From Arthrobacter hankyongi (lineage in GTDB: Bacteria > Actinomycetota > Actinomycetes > Actinomycetales > Micrococcaceae), in the NCBI RefSeq assembly GCF_022012395.1, contig NZ_JAKLTQ010000001.1, positions 496,001 to 560,000 of the forward strand: 64,000 nucleotides of DNA, read 5' to 3'. The stretch's first letter is position 1; each line of letters opens with the position of its first letter. Made by a program: the position numbers and the translations under genes. Of the stretch, positions 34,301 to 41,995 are shown piece after piece. The notes under the pieces were generated by a model. That model was not told the DNA's origin, searched no databases, and saw only the letters and a program-made list of their open reading frames with translations.

Positions 34301-35232
34301 AGGTGACGCATGCGCAGTTCACCCTGGTAGGCCACACCGATGTCCGCCGAGGTGCCGCCGATGTCCAGGGTGACGACGTTCTCGAAGCCGGACTGGCGGC
34401 CGGCCCACATGCCGCCGATCAGGCCGCCGACCGGTCCGGACATCATCAGGGTGACGGGCCGCTTGGCCGCCTCCTTGATCGGGACCATGCCGCCGGAGGA
34501 CTGCATCAGCAGGATCTCGCGCTGGTAGCCCAGGGCCTCGGCCTGCTCCTGCAAGCGGTACAGGTAACGCGAGACCCGGGGCCCGACATAGGCATTCAGT
34601 GCGGTGGTGGAGAACCGCTCATACTCCCGGTACAGCGGCACGATGTCGCTGGACAGGGACAGGTAGGCCTCGGGGAACTCTTCGGCGACGATCTGCCCGA
34701 TCCGCTGCTCGTGGGCGGGGTTCAGGTAGGAGTGCAGCAGGCAGACGGCGATGGCCTCGACGCCGGCCGCCTTCAGCTCGCGCACCCGCTCACGGACCTC
34801 GTCCTCGTCCAGGGGAACCAGGACGTCCCCGTTCGGGGCGGTGATGCGCTCCTTGACGGTGAGCCGGTGACGGCGCTTGACCAGGGGCTTGGTCTGCCAC
34901 GGCAGGTCCTGCTGCAGCGAGAAGTTGTGCGGCTTCTTGTGGCGGGCGATGTGCAGGATGTCCCGGAAACCCTCGGTGGTGATCATCCCGACCTCCGCAC
35001 CGGTGTGCGTCAGCGCGGTGTTGGTGGCCACCGTGGTTCCGTGCACCAGCTGGTCGATCTCCGACAGTGCTACTCCGGCCTTCTCACAGAGCTTTTTGAT
35101 GCCGTTGATCACGGCCTCGGACGGGTCGTGCGGGGTGGAGGGAACCTTCTCGACCACGGCGATGCGCTGCTCGTCGTTCGAGAAATACAGGTCGGTGAAG
35201 GTACCGCCGACGTCTACTCCGATGCGCTTCAT
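31366..35232 (-). CDS. Fused hydantoinase A/B (ATP-dependent N-methylhydantoinase / oxoprolinase family)
   Basis: 1288 aa. Residues 1 to about 690 are HyuA: the actin-like ATPase motif GVDVGGTFTD at the start and LDIGGTSADIG near 287. From about 702 HyuB begins (ILMRVIGGALNSAAKEMAS) and continues through GDVILHNDPYLGATHSPD to the C-terminus. Family members cleave cyclic amides with ATP: 5-oxoprolinase, acetone carboxylase, and N-methylhydantoinase (N-methylhydantoin + ATP + water to N-carbamoylsarcosine). The divergent neighbour and its second copy at 43733 are N-carbamoylsarcosine amidohydrolases, so N-methylhydantoinase is the best assignment. Known N-methylhydantoinases are usually two polypeptides; here they are fused as in 5-oxoprolinase. 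Confidence 0.85.
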   Translation of the reverse strand: MKRIGVDVGGTFTDLYFSNDEQRIAVVEKVPSTPHDPSEAVINGIKKLCEKAGVALSEIDQLVHGTTVATNTALTHTGAEVGMITTEGFRDILHIARHKKPHNFSLQQDLPWQTKPLVKRRHRLTVKERITAPNGDVLVPLDEDEVRERVRELKAAGVEAIAVCLLHSYLNPAHEQRIGQIVAEEFPEAYLSLSSDIVPLYREYERFSTTALNAYVGPRVSRYLYRLQEQAEALGYQREILLMQSSGGMVPIKEAAKRPVTLMMSGPVGGLIGGMWAGRQSGFENVVTLDIGGTSADIGVAYQGELRMRHLLDTKIGDHQAMVPMVDIDTIGAGGGSIAYVDAGGVFRVGPQSAGADPGPVCYGRGGTEPTSTDAQMLLGRMRPHRVLAGSGMDLDLDGARKAMEGLAEKLNMSVDQAALGALQIQKFGMTQAIEQNSVRRGYDPRDFTLVAAGGAGALFACEIAAELEVPKVLIPAHPGIIAATGLLATDEKYEFVATRRFTFASADPAAIQGSYEQLEREANALLDAEDVPAERRRLVWLADARYEGQGYEIRFNAPEGPVNQAWLEKAEAAFHDAHFEEYGHRFKNGTVEVINIRVEASAVMDELPTPEATKSGSLDEALVETRPVTFEQDGKPVTVDTGFYDRDRMGVGTAFAGPAIIEQYDSTVVIPPGFSGTVDAAGNLVIDCPAATQTAEKLATPILMRVIGGALNSAAKEMASVLFRMAYSSIIRESEDLGAGLFDKDGNVLAESDSTPMFMGSMPKIVKGVISVLGDDIHEGDVILHNDPYLGATHSPDVAIIEPIFHAGELVGFAGASGQLIDNGGAFSGLMVDIQDIQSEGTIFRAVKVYEKGVRQESLIRHILNNTRTPTSNEGDFQAMIAACELAKSRYLALVDRYGMDAVRDAGQSWIDYSERMLRQEIAKIPDGVYETEVGYLDDDGRNYGKKLPIVVKVIVEGDEITYDLTGSSPQVPTAYNCAFEGTTVSAFTFITRMMFLDEVAFPVFVPQNEGMLKPLKVIAPEGTIFNPKYPAATFSRFSQVQRAVDLALRALAPVIPDRVTAGNSAHIHFISYSGWDEKQGEYWVYLEVNEGSYGARATSDGPDSVDNLIANTRNNPIEELEWRFPMRTDRYELRSEPAAAGEFRGGIGIVRENTFLTDTAITCEGERHESDVPWGAFGGHEGLNGSLVKNPGRAGEESWPSKVTGRQLLAGDSLQITVPSGGGFGDPYRRDPLKVLEDVLDGFTTAEAAARDYGVVLKEVDGQLTVDLEATAERREHSASELSPTS

Positions 35233-35425
35233 GAGGGATCCTTTCGGAAGTGAGGCTCAGGACTGCGTTGATGGGGGAATGGGTTGATGGGGAACTGGGT
35301 GATGGGAAACCCGGGGGCCTCCCGGCCGGTTCGCCCTGCCCCGGACGGACCGTCCAGTGAGTAGGGCCCTCGTCCGGCAGCACGCTGTGACTCCGGTCAC
35401 AACTTGTTGCTTACCCAGAAATATA

Positions 35426-35442
35426 GTTCCCTTCCAAGCAAC
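35426..35442. promoter_or_regulatory. Candidate operator, hydantoinase side (9 of 10 positions)
   Basis: GTTCC-N7-GCAAC, one mismatch from the GTTGC-N7-GCAAC palindrome found upstream of both amidohydrolase genes. It lies 194 bases ahead of the hydantoinase start. Confidence 0.4.
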
Positions 35443-35671
35443 ACGCAATGGTTTTAGGACTTTTTCTTCTGCTGCCGGGTGGGATGCGGCGGGCGGGGCA
35501 GCCCCGCCCGCTTCAGCAAAAGCCCCCTGCCGGCCCGGTGCGGCGGATCCAGGATTTCGGCAGGCTTCGGCTGCAGGCATCCGCGGCCGGACGGGGGGCG
35601 GTACGGGATTTTTTCCCGGATCCGCGGAGCGCCGGAAGTGCGGGAAGCGGGGGAAAAATTGGGGGTTACTT

Positions 35672-35688
35672 GTTGCGGAAGTAGCAAC
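35672..35688. promoter_or_regulatory. Candidate operator, amidohydrolase copy 1 (perfect)
   Basis: GTTGCGGAAGTAGCAAC, a perfect GTTGC-N7-GCAAC palindrome about 95 bases ahead of the amidohydrolase start. The same arms with the same spacing occur at 43690-43706 before the second copy. An IclR protein from one of the adjacent genes is the likely ligand. Confidence 0.6.
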
Positions 35689-35736
35689 TACAGTGATGGC
35701 ACAGCAACAAGGAGGAGCAAGGAGCTACCGACCCCC

Positions 35737-35753
35737 GTTGCCCAATCGACAAC
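35737..35753. promoter_or_regulatory. Candidate operator, amidohydrolase copy 1 (9 of 10 positions)
   Basis: GTTGCCCAATCGACAAC, one mismatch from the palindrome, centred 65 bases downstream of the perfect site and just before the amidohydrolase ribosome site. The spacing is close to six helical turns, which would suit cooperative binding or looping. Confidence 0.4.
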
Positions 35754-35783
35754 ATTGCCTCGTCGGCAGAGGGAGTCACGATC

Positions 35784-36539
35784 ATGTGGGAGAACAACCA
35801 CCAGAAGCTGGAAGCCGAACTCGAAAGCCTGCTGCAGAAGGTCTTCGAAGTCGACACCGAGGAGTACCACAAGCGCGGCTTCAAGCGCCGCGTCGGCTAC
35901 GGCACCCGGCCGGCCGTCATCCACATCGACATGGCCAACGCCTGGACCCGCCCGGGCCACCTGTTCTCCTGCAAGAACATGGAGACCATCATCCCGGCCT
36001 GCCAGGACCTCAACACAGCGGCCCGCGCCAAGGGCGTGCCGGTGATCTTCACGACCACCGCCTACGACGTCCTCGACATGAACCTGCCCTCCGACATGAG
36101 CCTGTGGTCCCAGAAGATCCCGGTCGAGACCCTGGACCCCAACTCGGATGCCGTGAAGATCGACGACCGCATCGCCCCGCAGCCGGGCGAGCTGGTGATC
36201 ACCAAGAAGCGCGCCAGCGCCTTCCCCGGCACGAACCTGCAGCAGTTCCTGACCGTGAACCGGATCGACACCGTCATCATCACCGGTGTCACCGCCGCCG
36301 GCTGTGTCCGCCACACCGTGGAGGACGCGATTGCCGAGGGCTTCCGCCCGATCATCGTCAAGGAGGCCGTGGGCGACCGCGTCCCCGGCGTGGTGTCCTG
36401 GAACCTGTTCGACATGGACTCCAAGTTCGTCGACGTCGAGCCGCTGGAGAACGTCATCCAGTACCTGAACAACCTGCCCGATTTCGCCGACACCGTCCCG
36501 ACCCCGGCGATCCCGGTCGCCAAGGCCCCCGTTGCCTGA
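35784..36539 (+). CDS. N-carbamoylsarcosine amidohydrolase-like cysteine hydrolase (copy 1)
   Basis: 251 aa isochorismatase-fold hydrolase. The catalytic triad is intact: Asp49 in IHIDMANAW, Lys141 in VITKKRASAF and Cys174 in TAAGCVRHTVEDA. It is closely related along its length to the second copy (43733), which matches the Arthrobacter enzyme, but differs enough (N-terminus WENNHQKLEAE, middle TTAYDVLDMNLPSDMSLWS) that substrate preference could differ. The reaction expected is N-carbamoylsarcosine to sarcosine, CO2 and ammonia. It is divergent from the fused hydantoinase that would make its substrate and is followed by an IclR gene. Confidence 0.88.
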   Translation: MWENNHQKLEAELESLLQKVFEVDTEEYHKRGFKRRVGYGTRPAVIHIDMANAWTRPGHLFSCKNMETIIPACQDLNTAARAKGVPVIFTTTAYDVLDMNLPSDMSLWSQKIPVETLDPNSDAVKIDDRIAPQPGELVITKKRASAFPGTNLQQFLTVNRIDTVIITGVTAAGCVRHTVEDAIAEGFRPIIVKEAVGDRVPGVVSWNLFDMDSKFVDVEPLENVIQYLNNLPDFADTVPTPAIPVAKAPVA

Positions 36540-36612
36540 CCGGAACCCCACGCCACGGCGCGGCTCCGGATCTCCGGGGCCCCGCCCGGCGTGCAATGGC
36601 GAGGGAGAACCC

Positions 36613-37491
36613 ATGCTGGACTCAGACATCACCACCGGCAAGCCGCAGGGCGCGGCAGCATCGCTGCTTAACGGCCTTACGGTCCTCGAGGCCTTTTCCG
36701 TGGCCCAACGTTCCCTCCTGGGCGTCACGGAGATTTCCGAGCTGGTCGGACTGCACAAGAGCACCGTCTCCCGGATGCTCACCGGCCTGACCGAAGCCGG
36801 CTACGTCCAGCGCGACGACGACACCGGACGGTACCGCCTCGGACTCGGGATGATCGGACTGGCCGGACCGCTGCTGGCCGAACTGGACGTCCGCCGTGCC
36901 GCACTGCCGCATCTGGAAGAACTGACGCAGACCACCGGGGAGACGGCCGCGATCGCCGTCTGGAACGGCATCAACGCGGTGGTCGTGGAACAGACGGCCA
37001 GCCCGCACCAGGTCAAGCACAGCGCATCGATCGGCACGCGCTACAACAGGTTCGCCAGCTCCTCCGTCCGCATCTTCCTCGCCGAACTGCCGACCGAGGA
37101 AGCCGCCCGCCTCCTGTCGGCAGGGATCATCCTGCGGGACAGCTACCGAGGACTCGACGACCCGGCCCACGAACACCTGGCCGGCATCCGGGAACTGGGA
37201 TTCGCCGTCAACGACGGCGAGACCACCTTCGAGGAATATGGCGTCTCCGCCCCCGTGCGGGGCTACCGGGGCGCGGCCGTCGGCTGCATCACCGCCAGCG
37301 CGCCACGGTCGAGGGTGCAGTTCCAGGCCAGCCAGCCGATCCTGCGCGATGCGGTGCTTCAGGCAGCCGAACGCGTGTCGGCCCGGCTGGGCAGCCGGCC
37401 GGCGGAAAACAAATCCAGTGCGCCGACCGTCATTGTGGCTCCTTTAGGGAAGCAAATCGCGCCATTGCGCCCGGCAGCCGGCGTGCGGTGA
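36613..37491 (+). CDS. IclR family regulator of the hydantoin/creatinine genes (paralogue 1)
   Basis: 292 aa. The winged helix (ASLLNGLTVLEAFS to VGLHKSTVSRMLTGL) and effector domain (YGVSAPVRGYRGAAVGCIT) are complete. GAGGGAGA precedes the ATG at 36613. It follows the first amidohydrolase by 73 bases in the same direction and is the best candidate to bind the GTTGC-N7-GCAAC sites. The last 15 or so residues (VIVAPLGKQIAPLRPAAGVR) are read from the antisense strand of the soxG remnant, so the natural C-terminus was replaced at a recombination junction near 37440. It is strongly similar to the IclR genes at 37914 and 44679. Confidence 0.87.
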   Translation: MLDSDITTGKPQGAAASLLNGLTVLEAFSVAQRSLLGVTEISELVGLHKSTVSRMLTGLTEAGYVQRDDDTGRYRLGLGMIGLAGPLLAELDVRRAALPHLEELTQTTGETAAIAVWNGINAVVVEQTASPHQVKHSASIGTRYNRFASSSVRIFLAELPTEEAARLLSAGIILRDSYRGLDDPAHEHLAGIRELGFAVNDGETTFEEYGVSAPVRGYRGAAVGCITASAPRSRVQFQASQPILRDAVLQAAERVSARLGSRPAENKSSAPTVIVAPLGKQIAPLRPAAGVR

Positions 37492-37779
37492 AATCCGCGA
37501 ACGACGACAGGGCAGGATCCGGTAGGTCTGCGTGCGGCTTTCCCCGGCGGTCCGCCGGAGCAGGACCAGCACCGGCCCGAACGACTTCGGCCACGGTCTT
37601 GCCGGGGCCGAAGACGCGGGGGGTGCAAGTCCGCCGGGCTGCCCTTCTCCAGCACTGTGCGGGCCGAGGGACCGGTCAGTTCCAGCGCGGTAAGGCACTC
37701 CGGCCACGGCTCGCTCGCGGAATACGTTTTCCAAGCAGGTCAGCGGGCTGCGGCGCAGTTGGGAAATGTCATATATCAC
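37444..37779 (-). pseudogene. soxG: Sarcosine oxidase gamma subunit remnant (soxG), deleted and frameshifted
   Basis: A GTG at 37779 with GGAGGA upstream opens a frame reading QLRRSPLTCLENVFRERAVAG, the N-terminus of SoxG. The sequence then jumps, in another frame, to ELTGPSARTVLEKGSPADLHP, the conserved central motif of SoxG. Two further frame changes recover VFGPGKTVAEVV, GPVLVLLRRTAGESRTQTYRI and SSFADFTARRL, all expected SoxG C-terminal elements. About half of the gene is missing. SoxG is part of heterotetrameric sarcosine oxidase (soxBDAG), which converts sarcosine, the product of the amidohydrolase, to glycine. The other sox genes are not in the window. Confidence 0.7.
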
Positions 37780-37913
37780 CTGTTCCTCCCGATCTGAAAG
37801 AATGCCGTCGGTTACACGGTGCTGCTGACGTTCGCCCAAGAAGCGCGGGTGAACCAGCCCGGCAGGGAAGGTCCTTGCGCCTGACCCGCCGGATTGGCCG
37901 CAGAGGCGGACTC

Positions 37914-38735
37914 TCAGGCTTGGTTCCTTCCCGTGTCCCGGCCCGCGGCCGACCAGCCCAGGCGGATGGATACTTCCAAGGCAGCATGCTGCACGGCTTG
38001 AACCAGAGCGTCCCCGGCGGCGTGCTCATGCACGCGGGAACGGGGAGCGGATGCGGTGATGCAGCCAACCACCCTGCCCCGGTAATCGCGGACCGGAGCG
38101 GAGACCCCGAACTCCTCCCCGGTTGTCGAACCGTCATTGACGGCGTATGCCCGACGGGCGACATCCTGCAGGTGGGCCGTGTGATCCACCGGCAGGCCAT
38201 CTCCTGCCGTGCGCAGTATCCGCCCGGATTCAATCAGTTCGGTCGCGAGGCCCGGGGCCAGCTCCGCCAGGAAAACCCGCACCGAGGAGCTCTCGAACTT
38301 GTTGTACCGGGTTCCGATGGCGGCAGTGTGTTTGACCTGGTACGGGCTGGCCACCTGCTCCACGACGATGGCCTCATGACCGTTCCAGACCGAGATGGCG
38401 CTGGTCTCCCGGGTACTTTCGGTCAGCTGCTCCAAATACGGAACCGCGGCACGGCGGACATCCAGGTCCGCTAGCAATGGCCCGGACAGCGCAATGAGGC
38501 CCAGCCCGAGCCGGTACCGGCCCGTCTCCTCATCCCGCTGGACATACCCGGCTTCTGTCAGACCGCCGAGAATGCGCGACACCGTGCTCTTGTGGAGGCC
38601 CACGCGCTGGGCAATCTCGGTCACACCGAGAACCGGCTTTTGAACGGAAAAGGCTTCCAGCACGGCAAGACCGTTCAACAGCGAGGCCGCAGCTCCCTGG
38701 ACCTGCCCGTTGTCCTGCCTCGGCCTGCCTGCCAT
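37914..38735 (-). CDS. IclR family regulator (paralogue 2)
   Basis: 273 aa, full length. Its winged helix (SLLNGLAVLEAFSVQKPVLG, VGLHKSTVSRILGGL) and effector domain (FGVSAPVRDYRGRVVGCITAS) are close to those of the IclR protein at 36613, so the two arose by duplication. AAAGGA lies 5 bases before the ATG at 38735; the ATG at 38741 would overlap it. It is divergent from the molybdate regulator/modABC operon and 135 bases from the soxG remnant. It may once have controlled the sarcosine oxidase genes. Confidence 0.87.
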   Translation of the reverse strand: MAGRPRQDNGQVQGAAASLLNGLAVLEAFSVQKPVLGVTEIAQRVGLHKSTVSRILGGLTEAGYVQRDEETGRYRLGLGLIALSGPLLADLDVRRAAVPYLEQLTESTRETSAISVWNGHEAIVVEQVASPYQVKHTAAIGTRYNKFESSSVRVFLAELAPGLATELIESGRILRTAGDGLPVDHTAHLQDVARRAYAVNDGSTTGEEFGVSAPVRDYRGRVVGCITASAPRSRVHEHAAGDALVQAVQHAALEVSIRLGWSAAGRDTGRNQA

Positions 38736-38899
38736 CTGCATCCTTTCGCGCGGCGTGACCTCCCGCCCCTCTCATGGCCATCATAAGCCGCAGCCCGGGG
38801 GCAGATGCGGACGATGCGTCCCTCCGCCGGTGCGGAACAGATAGCGACCAAGACTTTGGCGAATGAGGAATTTGCAGATGCGTCTGAAATAATAGTTTT

Positions 38900-39310
38900 A
38901 TGCCGCAGATACGGATTTCGGATGCCGCGCGCTTCCTGGGGGTCAGCGACGACACGGTCCGCCGCTGGATCGATTCCGGCAACCTGGCCGGCTCCAAGGA
39001 CGCCTCCGGCTACGCCGCCGTCGACGGGCTGGAACTGGCCCAGCTCGCCCGGAAGCAGGCCGTGCTGCCGGAGGATCCCACGGGCATCGGCAGCTCGGCA
39101 CGCAACCGCTTCGTGGGCCTGGTGACGGACATCATCATCGACAAGGTCATGGCCCAGGTAGAGCTGCAATGCGGCCCGCACCGGGTGGTATCGCTGATGA
39201 GCGCCGAGGCCGTCAGGGAATTGGGGCTGGAACCCGGTTCGGTCGCCACCGCCGTCGTCAAGGCCACCACCGTCATCGTCGAAACCCCACAGGGAAAAGG
39301 CACCGTATGA
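38900..39310 (+). CDS. Molybdate-responsive regulator: MerR-like HTH plus Mop domain
   Basis: 136 aa. Residues 1-60 form an excisionase/MerR-type winged helix (ISDAARFLGVSDDTVRRWIDSG). Residues 68-133 form a Mop/TOBE domain (SARNRFVGLVTDIIIDKVMAQVELQ) that binds molybdate or tungstate. This short HTH-Mop protein replaces E. coli-type ModE in many actinobacteria. No ribosome site precedes the ATG and the 20 bases upstream are AT-rich (AAATAATAGTTTT), so the mRNA may be leaderless. The stop overlaps modA (ATGA), so it is the first gene of the molybdate operon and probably represses it when molybdate is bound. Confidence 0.85.
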   Translation: MPQIRISDAARFLGVSDDTVRRWIDSGNLAGSKDASGYAAVDGLELAQLARKQAVLPEDPTGIGSSARNRFVGLVTDIIIDKVMAQVELQCGPHRVVSLMSAEAVRELGLEPGSVATAVVKATTVIVETPQGKGTV

Positions 39311-40101
39311 AACTCTTCCGACCTGTCGGATCACTGCTGCTTGGCGGCACGCTCGCGGCCTCGCTGGCCGCCTGCGGTTCCGGCACCCAGAATGCCGCGC
39401 CCGCGTCGTCGGCCTCCGGTGCCGAGGACGGCACACTCACGGTCTTCGCCGCCGCCTCGCTCAAGCAGACCTTCACCGAGCTCGCCAAAACGTTCGAACA
39501 GCAGCATCCGGGAACCAAGGTGGCGTTGAACTTCGCCGGGTCCTCGGACCTGGCCACGCAGATAACCGAAGGCGCGCCTGCGGATGTCTTCGCCTCCGCC
39601 GACACCAAGAACATGGACAAGCTGGCCGCCGCTTCGCTGGTGGCAGGCAAGCCGGAAAACTTTGCCACCAATGTGCTGACCATCGCCACCCCGCCGGATA
39701 ACCCGGCCGGCATCACCTCCTTCGCAGATCTGGCCAAGCCAGGCGTCACCGTGGTGGTCTGCGCTCCCCAGGTACCCTGCGGCGCCGCCGCTCAGAAGGT
39801 CGAGGCTGCCAGCGGAACCACGCTCAAGCCGGCCAGCGAGGAATCCGCCGTCACGGACGTGCTCGGCAAGGTCGTCTCCGGCGAGGCTGATGCGGGCCTG
39901 GTCTACGTCACAGATGCCAAGGGCGCCGCCGGCAAGGTGAAGGAGGTCCCCTTCCCCGAAGCCAAGGACGCGGTGAATACCTATCCGATCGCCGCCGTCG
40001 GCACCAGCGCACAGAAGGAATTGGGAGCGGAGTTCATTGACCTGGTCACCGGTGAAGAAGGACGCAAGGTCCTCGGTGCGGCCGGCTTCGGCCGGCCCTG
40101 A
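39307..40101 (+). CDS. modA: Molybdate ABC transporter substrate-binding lipoprotein
   Basis: 264 aa. A lipoprotein signal ends LAASLAAC with lipidated Cys23. The mature protein starts [18 protein letters not shown] and contains [12 protein letters not shown] and [11 protein letters not shown], the oxyanion contacts of ModA. It is anchored on the outer face of the membrane and delivers molybdate (or tungstate) to ModBC. The ATG at 39307 overlaps the stop of the Mop-domain regulator; AAAGG lies six bases upstream. The operon serves molybdenum-cofactor enzymes, none of which is in the window. Confidence 0.92.
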   Translation: MKLFRPVGSLLLGGTLAASLAACGSGTQNAAPASSASGAEDGTLTVFAAASLKQTFTELAKTFEQQHPGTKVALNFAGSSDLATQITEGAPADVFASADTKNMDKLAAASLVAGKPENFATNVLTIATPPDNPAGITSFADLAKPGVTVVVCAPQVPCGAAAQKVEAASGTTLKPASEESAVTDVLGKVVSGEADAGLVYVTDAKGAAGKVKEVPFPEAKDAVNTYPIAAVGTSAQKELGAEFIDLVTGEEGRKVLGAAGFGRP

Positions 40102-40936
40102 CGGGCGGGCGGGCCGGCGCCGACGGCAATCCGCCGCGGGGTCCCCGGGCCTGCCGCGGTGGATCCTGCTGCCTGCCGCCCTGGGCTTCCTGGCCGTCCT
40201 GCTGCCGCTGGCTGCCATGGCCGCGCGGGTCAACTGGTCCGAGTTCCTTCCGCTGGTGACCTCCCCGGCTTCGCTTACCGCTTTGGGCCTGAGCCTGCGC
40301 ACCGCCGCGGCCAGCACCCTGCTGTGCGTGGTCCTGGGCACCCCGGCTGCGCTGGTTCTGGCGCGCACGCGGTTCCCCGGGCAGCAACTGCTGCGGGCCC
40401 TGGTCCTGCTGCCGCTGGTGCTGCCGCCGGTAGTCGGCGGCATCGCGCTGCTCTACACCTTCGGCCGCCGCGGACTGCTCGGCCAGACCCTGGAGGTGCT
40501 GGGTATCCAGATCGCGTTTTCGACCACGGCGGTGGTGCTGGCGCAGACCTTTGTGGCCATGCCGTTTCTGGTGGTCAGCCTTGAGGGAACGCTGCGCACC
40601 GCCGGGAACCGGTACGAGGCGGTGGCCGCCACCCTGGGCGCCCGGCCGACGACGGTGCTCACCCGGGTCACCCTCCCGCTGATCCTGCCCGGACTGGCCT
40701 CGGGGGCGGTGCTCTCCTTCGCCCGCGCCCTGGGCGAATTCGGCGCCACGCTCACCTTTGCCGGCAGCCTCGAGGGCGTCACCCGGACGCTGCCGCTGGA
40801 GATCTACCTGCAGCGCGAGACGGATCCGGACGCCGCGGTGGCCCTGTCCCTGGTGCTGGTGGCCGTCGCCGCCGTCGTCGTCGCCGTGTCCTACCGCAAG
40901 ACCTTTACCGGCGCCTTGGACGCCGCGGCACGGTGA
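40076..40936 (+). CDS. modB: Molybdate ABC transporter permease
   Basis: 286 aa from the GTG at 40076, preceded by AAGG; the gene overlaps the end of modA by 26 bases. A basic N-terminus leads to six helices. The ABC coupling loop [27 protein letters not shown] contains the EAA motif. The rest ([15 protein letters not shown]) is typical of ModB/CysT permeases. A TTG at 40037 in the same frame would add 13 residues. The stop overlaps the GTG of modC. Confidence 0.88.
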   Translation: MRPASAGPDGRAGRRRRQSAAGSPGLPRWILLPAALGFLAVLLPLAAMAARVNWSEFLPLVTSPASLTALGLSLRTAAASTLLCVVLGTPAALVLARTRFPGQQLLRALVLLPLVLPPVVGGIALLYTFGRRGLLGQTLEVLGIQIAFSTTAVVLAQTFVAMPFLVVSLEGTLRTAGNRYEAVAATLGARPTTVLTRVTLPLILPGLASGAVLSFARALGEFGATLTFAGSLEGVTRTLPLEIYLQRETDPDAAVALSLVLVAVAAVVVAVSYRKTFTGALDAAAR

Positions 40937-41994
40937 GCTTCCAGTTGGAGGCCGAGGTCGCGGCGCGGGGATTCGGCGTCTCGCTGGCCCTGGCGCCGGG
41001 CGAAACCGTGGCCGTGCTCGGGCCCAACGGGGCGGGCAAATCCACGCTGCTCTCCGTGGCTGCCGGGCTGCTGCGTCCGGATGCCGGCCGGGCCGTGCTG
41101 GACGGCCGCACGCTGTTCGACCTGCCGGCCGGCCCTTGGCTGGCGCCGCACCTGCGCGGCACCGTGCTGCTGGCCCAGGAGCCGCTGCTCTTCCCGCACC
41201 TGAGCGTGCTGGACAACGTCGCCTTCGCCCCCCGCAGCGCCGGAGCCGGCCGGCGCAGCGCCCGGGAAGCCGCCCGCCGCTGGCTCGCCGAGGTCGACGC
41301 CCTTGAGCTGGCCGGCCGCCGGCCGGCCGAACTGTCCGGCGGCCAGGCCCAGCGGGTCGCCGTCGCCCGGGCGCTGGCGGCGGATCCGCAGCTGCTGCTG
41401 CTGGACGAGCCGCTGGCCGCGCTCGACGTGGCTGCCGCCCCGATGCTGCGGCGGCTGCTCAAGCGCGTCCTCGCCGGCCGGCGCGCGGTGATCGTCACCC
41501 ACGACGTGCTGGACGCGCTGATGCTCGCCGACCGGGCGGTCGTCCTCGAGGACGGCCGGATCACTGAAGACGGCCCCGTGCGCCGGATCCTGGAGCGTCC
41601 GCGCAGCCGCTTCGCGGCCGGGCTGGCCGGGCTGAACCTGGTCAGCGGCACCGTTGCCGGGGACGGCCTGCTGGCCGCCGACGGCGCCGGCGGACTGACC
41701 GGCACCACCGTGACCGGGACGCCGGACCCTGCGGCCGCCACCGGACAGCCCGGCATCGCGGTGTTCCGCCCGGCGGAGGTGTCGGTCTTCGCCGAGCCGG
41801 TCCACGGCAGCCCGCGGAACACCTTCGCGGTCACCGTCAGCGATGTAGAACCGCAGGGCAGCCACCTCCGGGTCCACGCCGGCGGGCTGTATGCGGACAT
41901 CACCGTCGCGGCGGCCGCGGACCTGGACGTGGCGCCGGGGATGGCCCTGTACTTTTCGGTCAAGGCCACCGCGGTGGAAATCTATCCCGCCTGA
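40933..41994 (+). CDS. modC: Molybdate ABC transporter ATP-binding protein
   Basis: 353 aa. Walker A is GPNGAGKST (about residues 33-41), the signature [15 protein letters not shown], Walker [13 protein letters not shown] and the switch His in IVTHD. A C-terminal TOBE/Mop domain (about 290-350) may sense molybdate. The GTG overlaps the modB stop (GTGA). The 3' end of the gene abuts, within a few bases, the truncated relaxase on the other strand, which marks a recombination junction. Confidence 0.9.
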   Translation: MSFQLEAEVAARGFGVSLALAPGETVAVLGPNGAGKSTLLSVAAGLLRPDAGRAVLDGRTLFDLPAGPWLAPHLRGTVLLAQEPLLFPHLSVLDNVAFAPRSAGAGRRSAREAARRWLAEVDALELAGRRPAELSGGQAQRVAVARALAADPQLLLLDEPLAALDVAAAPMLRRLLKRVLAGRRAVIVTHDVLDALMLADRAVVLEDGRITEDGPVRRILERPRSRFAAGLAGLNLVSGTVAGDGLLAADGAGGLTGTTVTGTPDPAAATGQPGIAVFRPAEVSVFAEPVHGSPRNTFAVTVSDVEPQGSHLRVHAGGLYADITVAAAADLDVAPGMALYFSVKATAVEIYPA

Positions 41995-41995
41995 T

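Larger units (their letters stand above)
35233..35783. promoter_or_regulatory. Divergent control region of hydantoinase and amidohydrolase genes
   Basis: A 551-base region with no coding potential that I trust. It contains three GTTGC-N7-GCAAC-like sites (listed separately), a half site GTTGC at 35406-35410 and a perfect 10-bp hairpin at 35489-35511 that may separate the two transcripts. Confidence 0.5.

Noticed and set aside
31396-35253. A 1285-codon open frame on the plus strand
   Set aside because: It is the antisense of the fused hydantoinase gene; GC-rich third positions keep the opposite strand open. Its translation is low-complexity and matches nothing.
40891-41995. Continuation of the relaxase frame antisense to modC
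   Set aside because: modC is complete and conserved on the other strand; the extension has no relaxase features, so only the part above 41996 is treated as relaxase.
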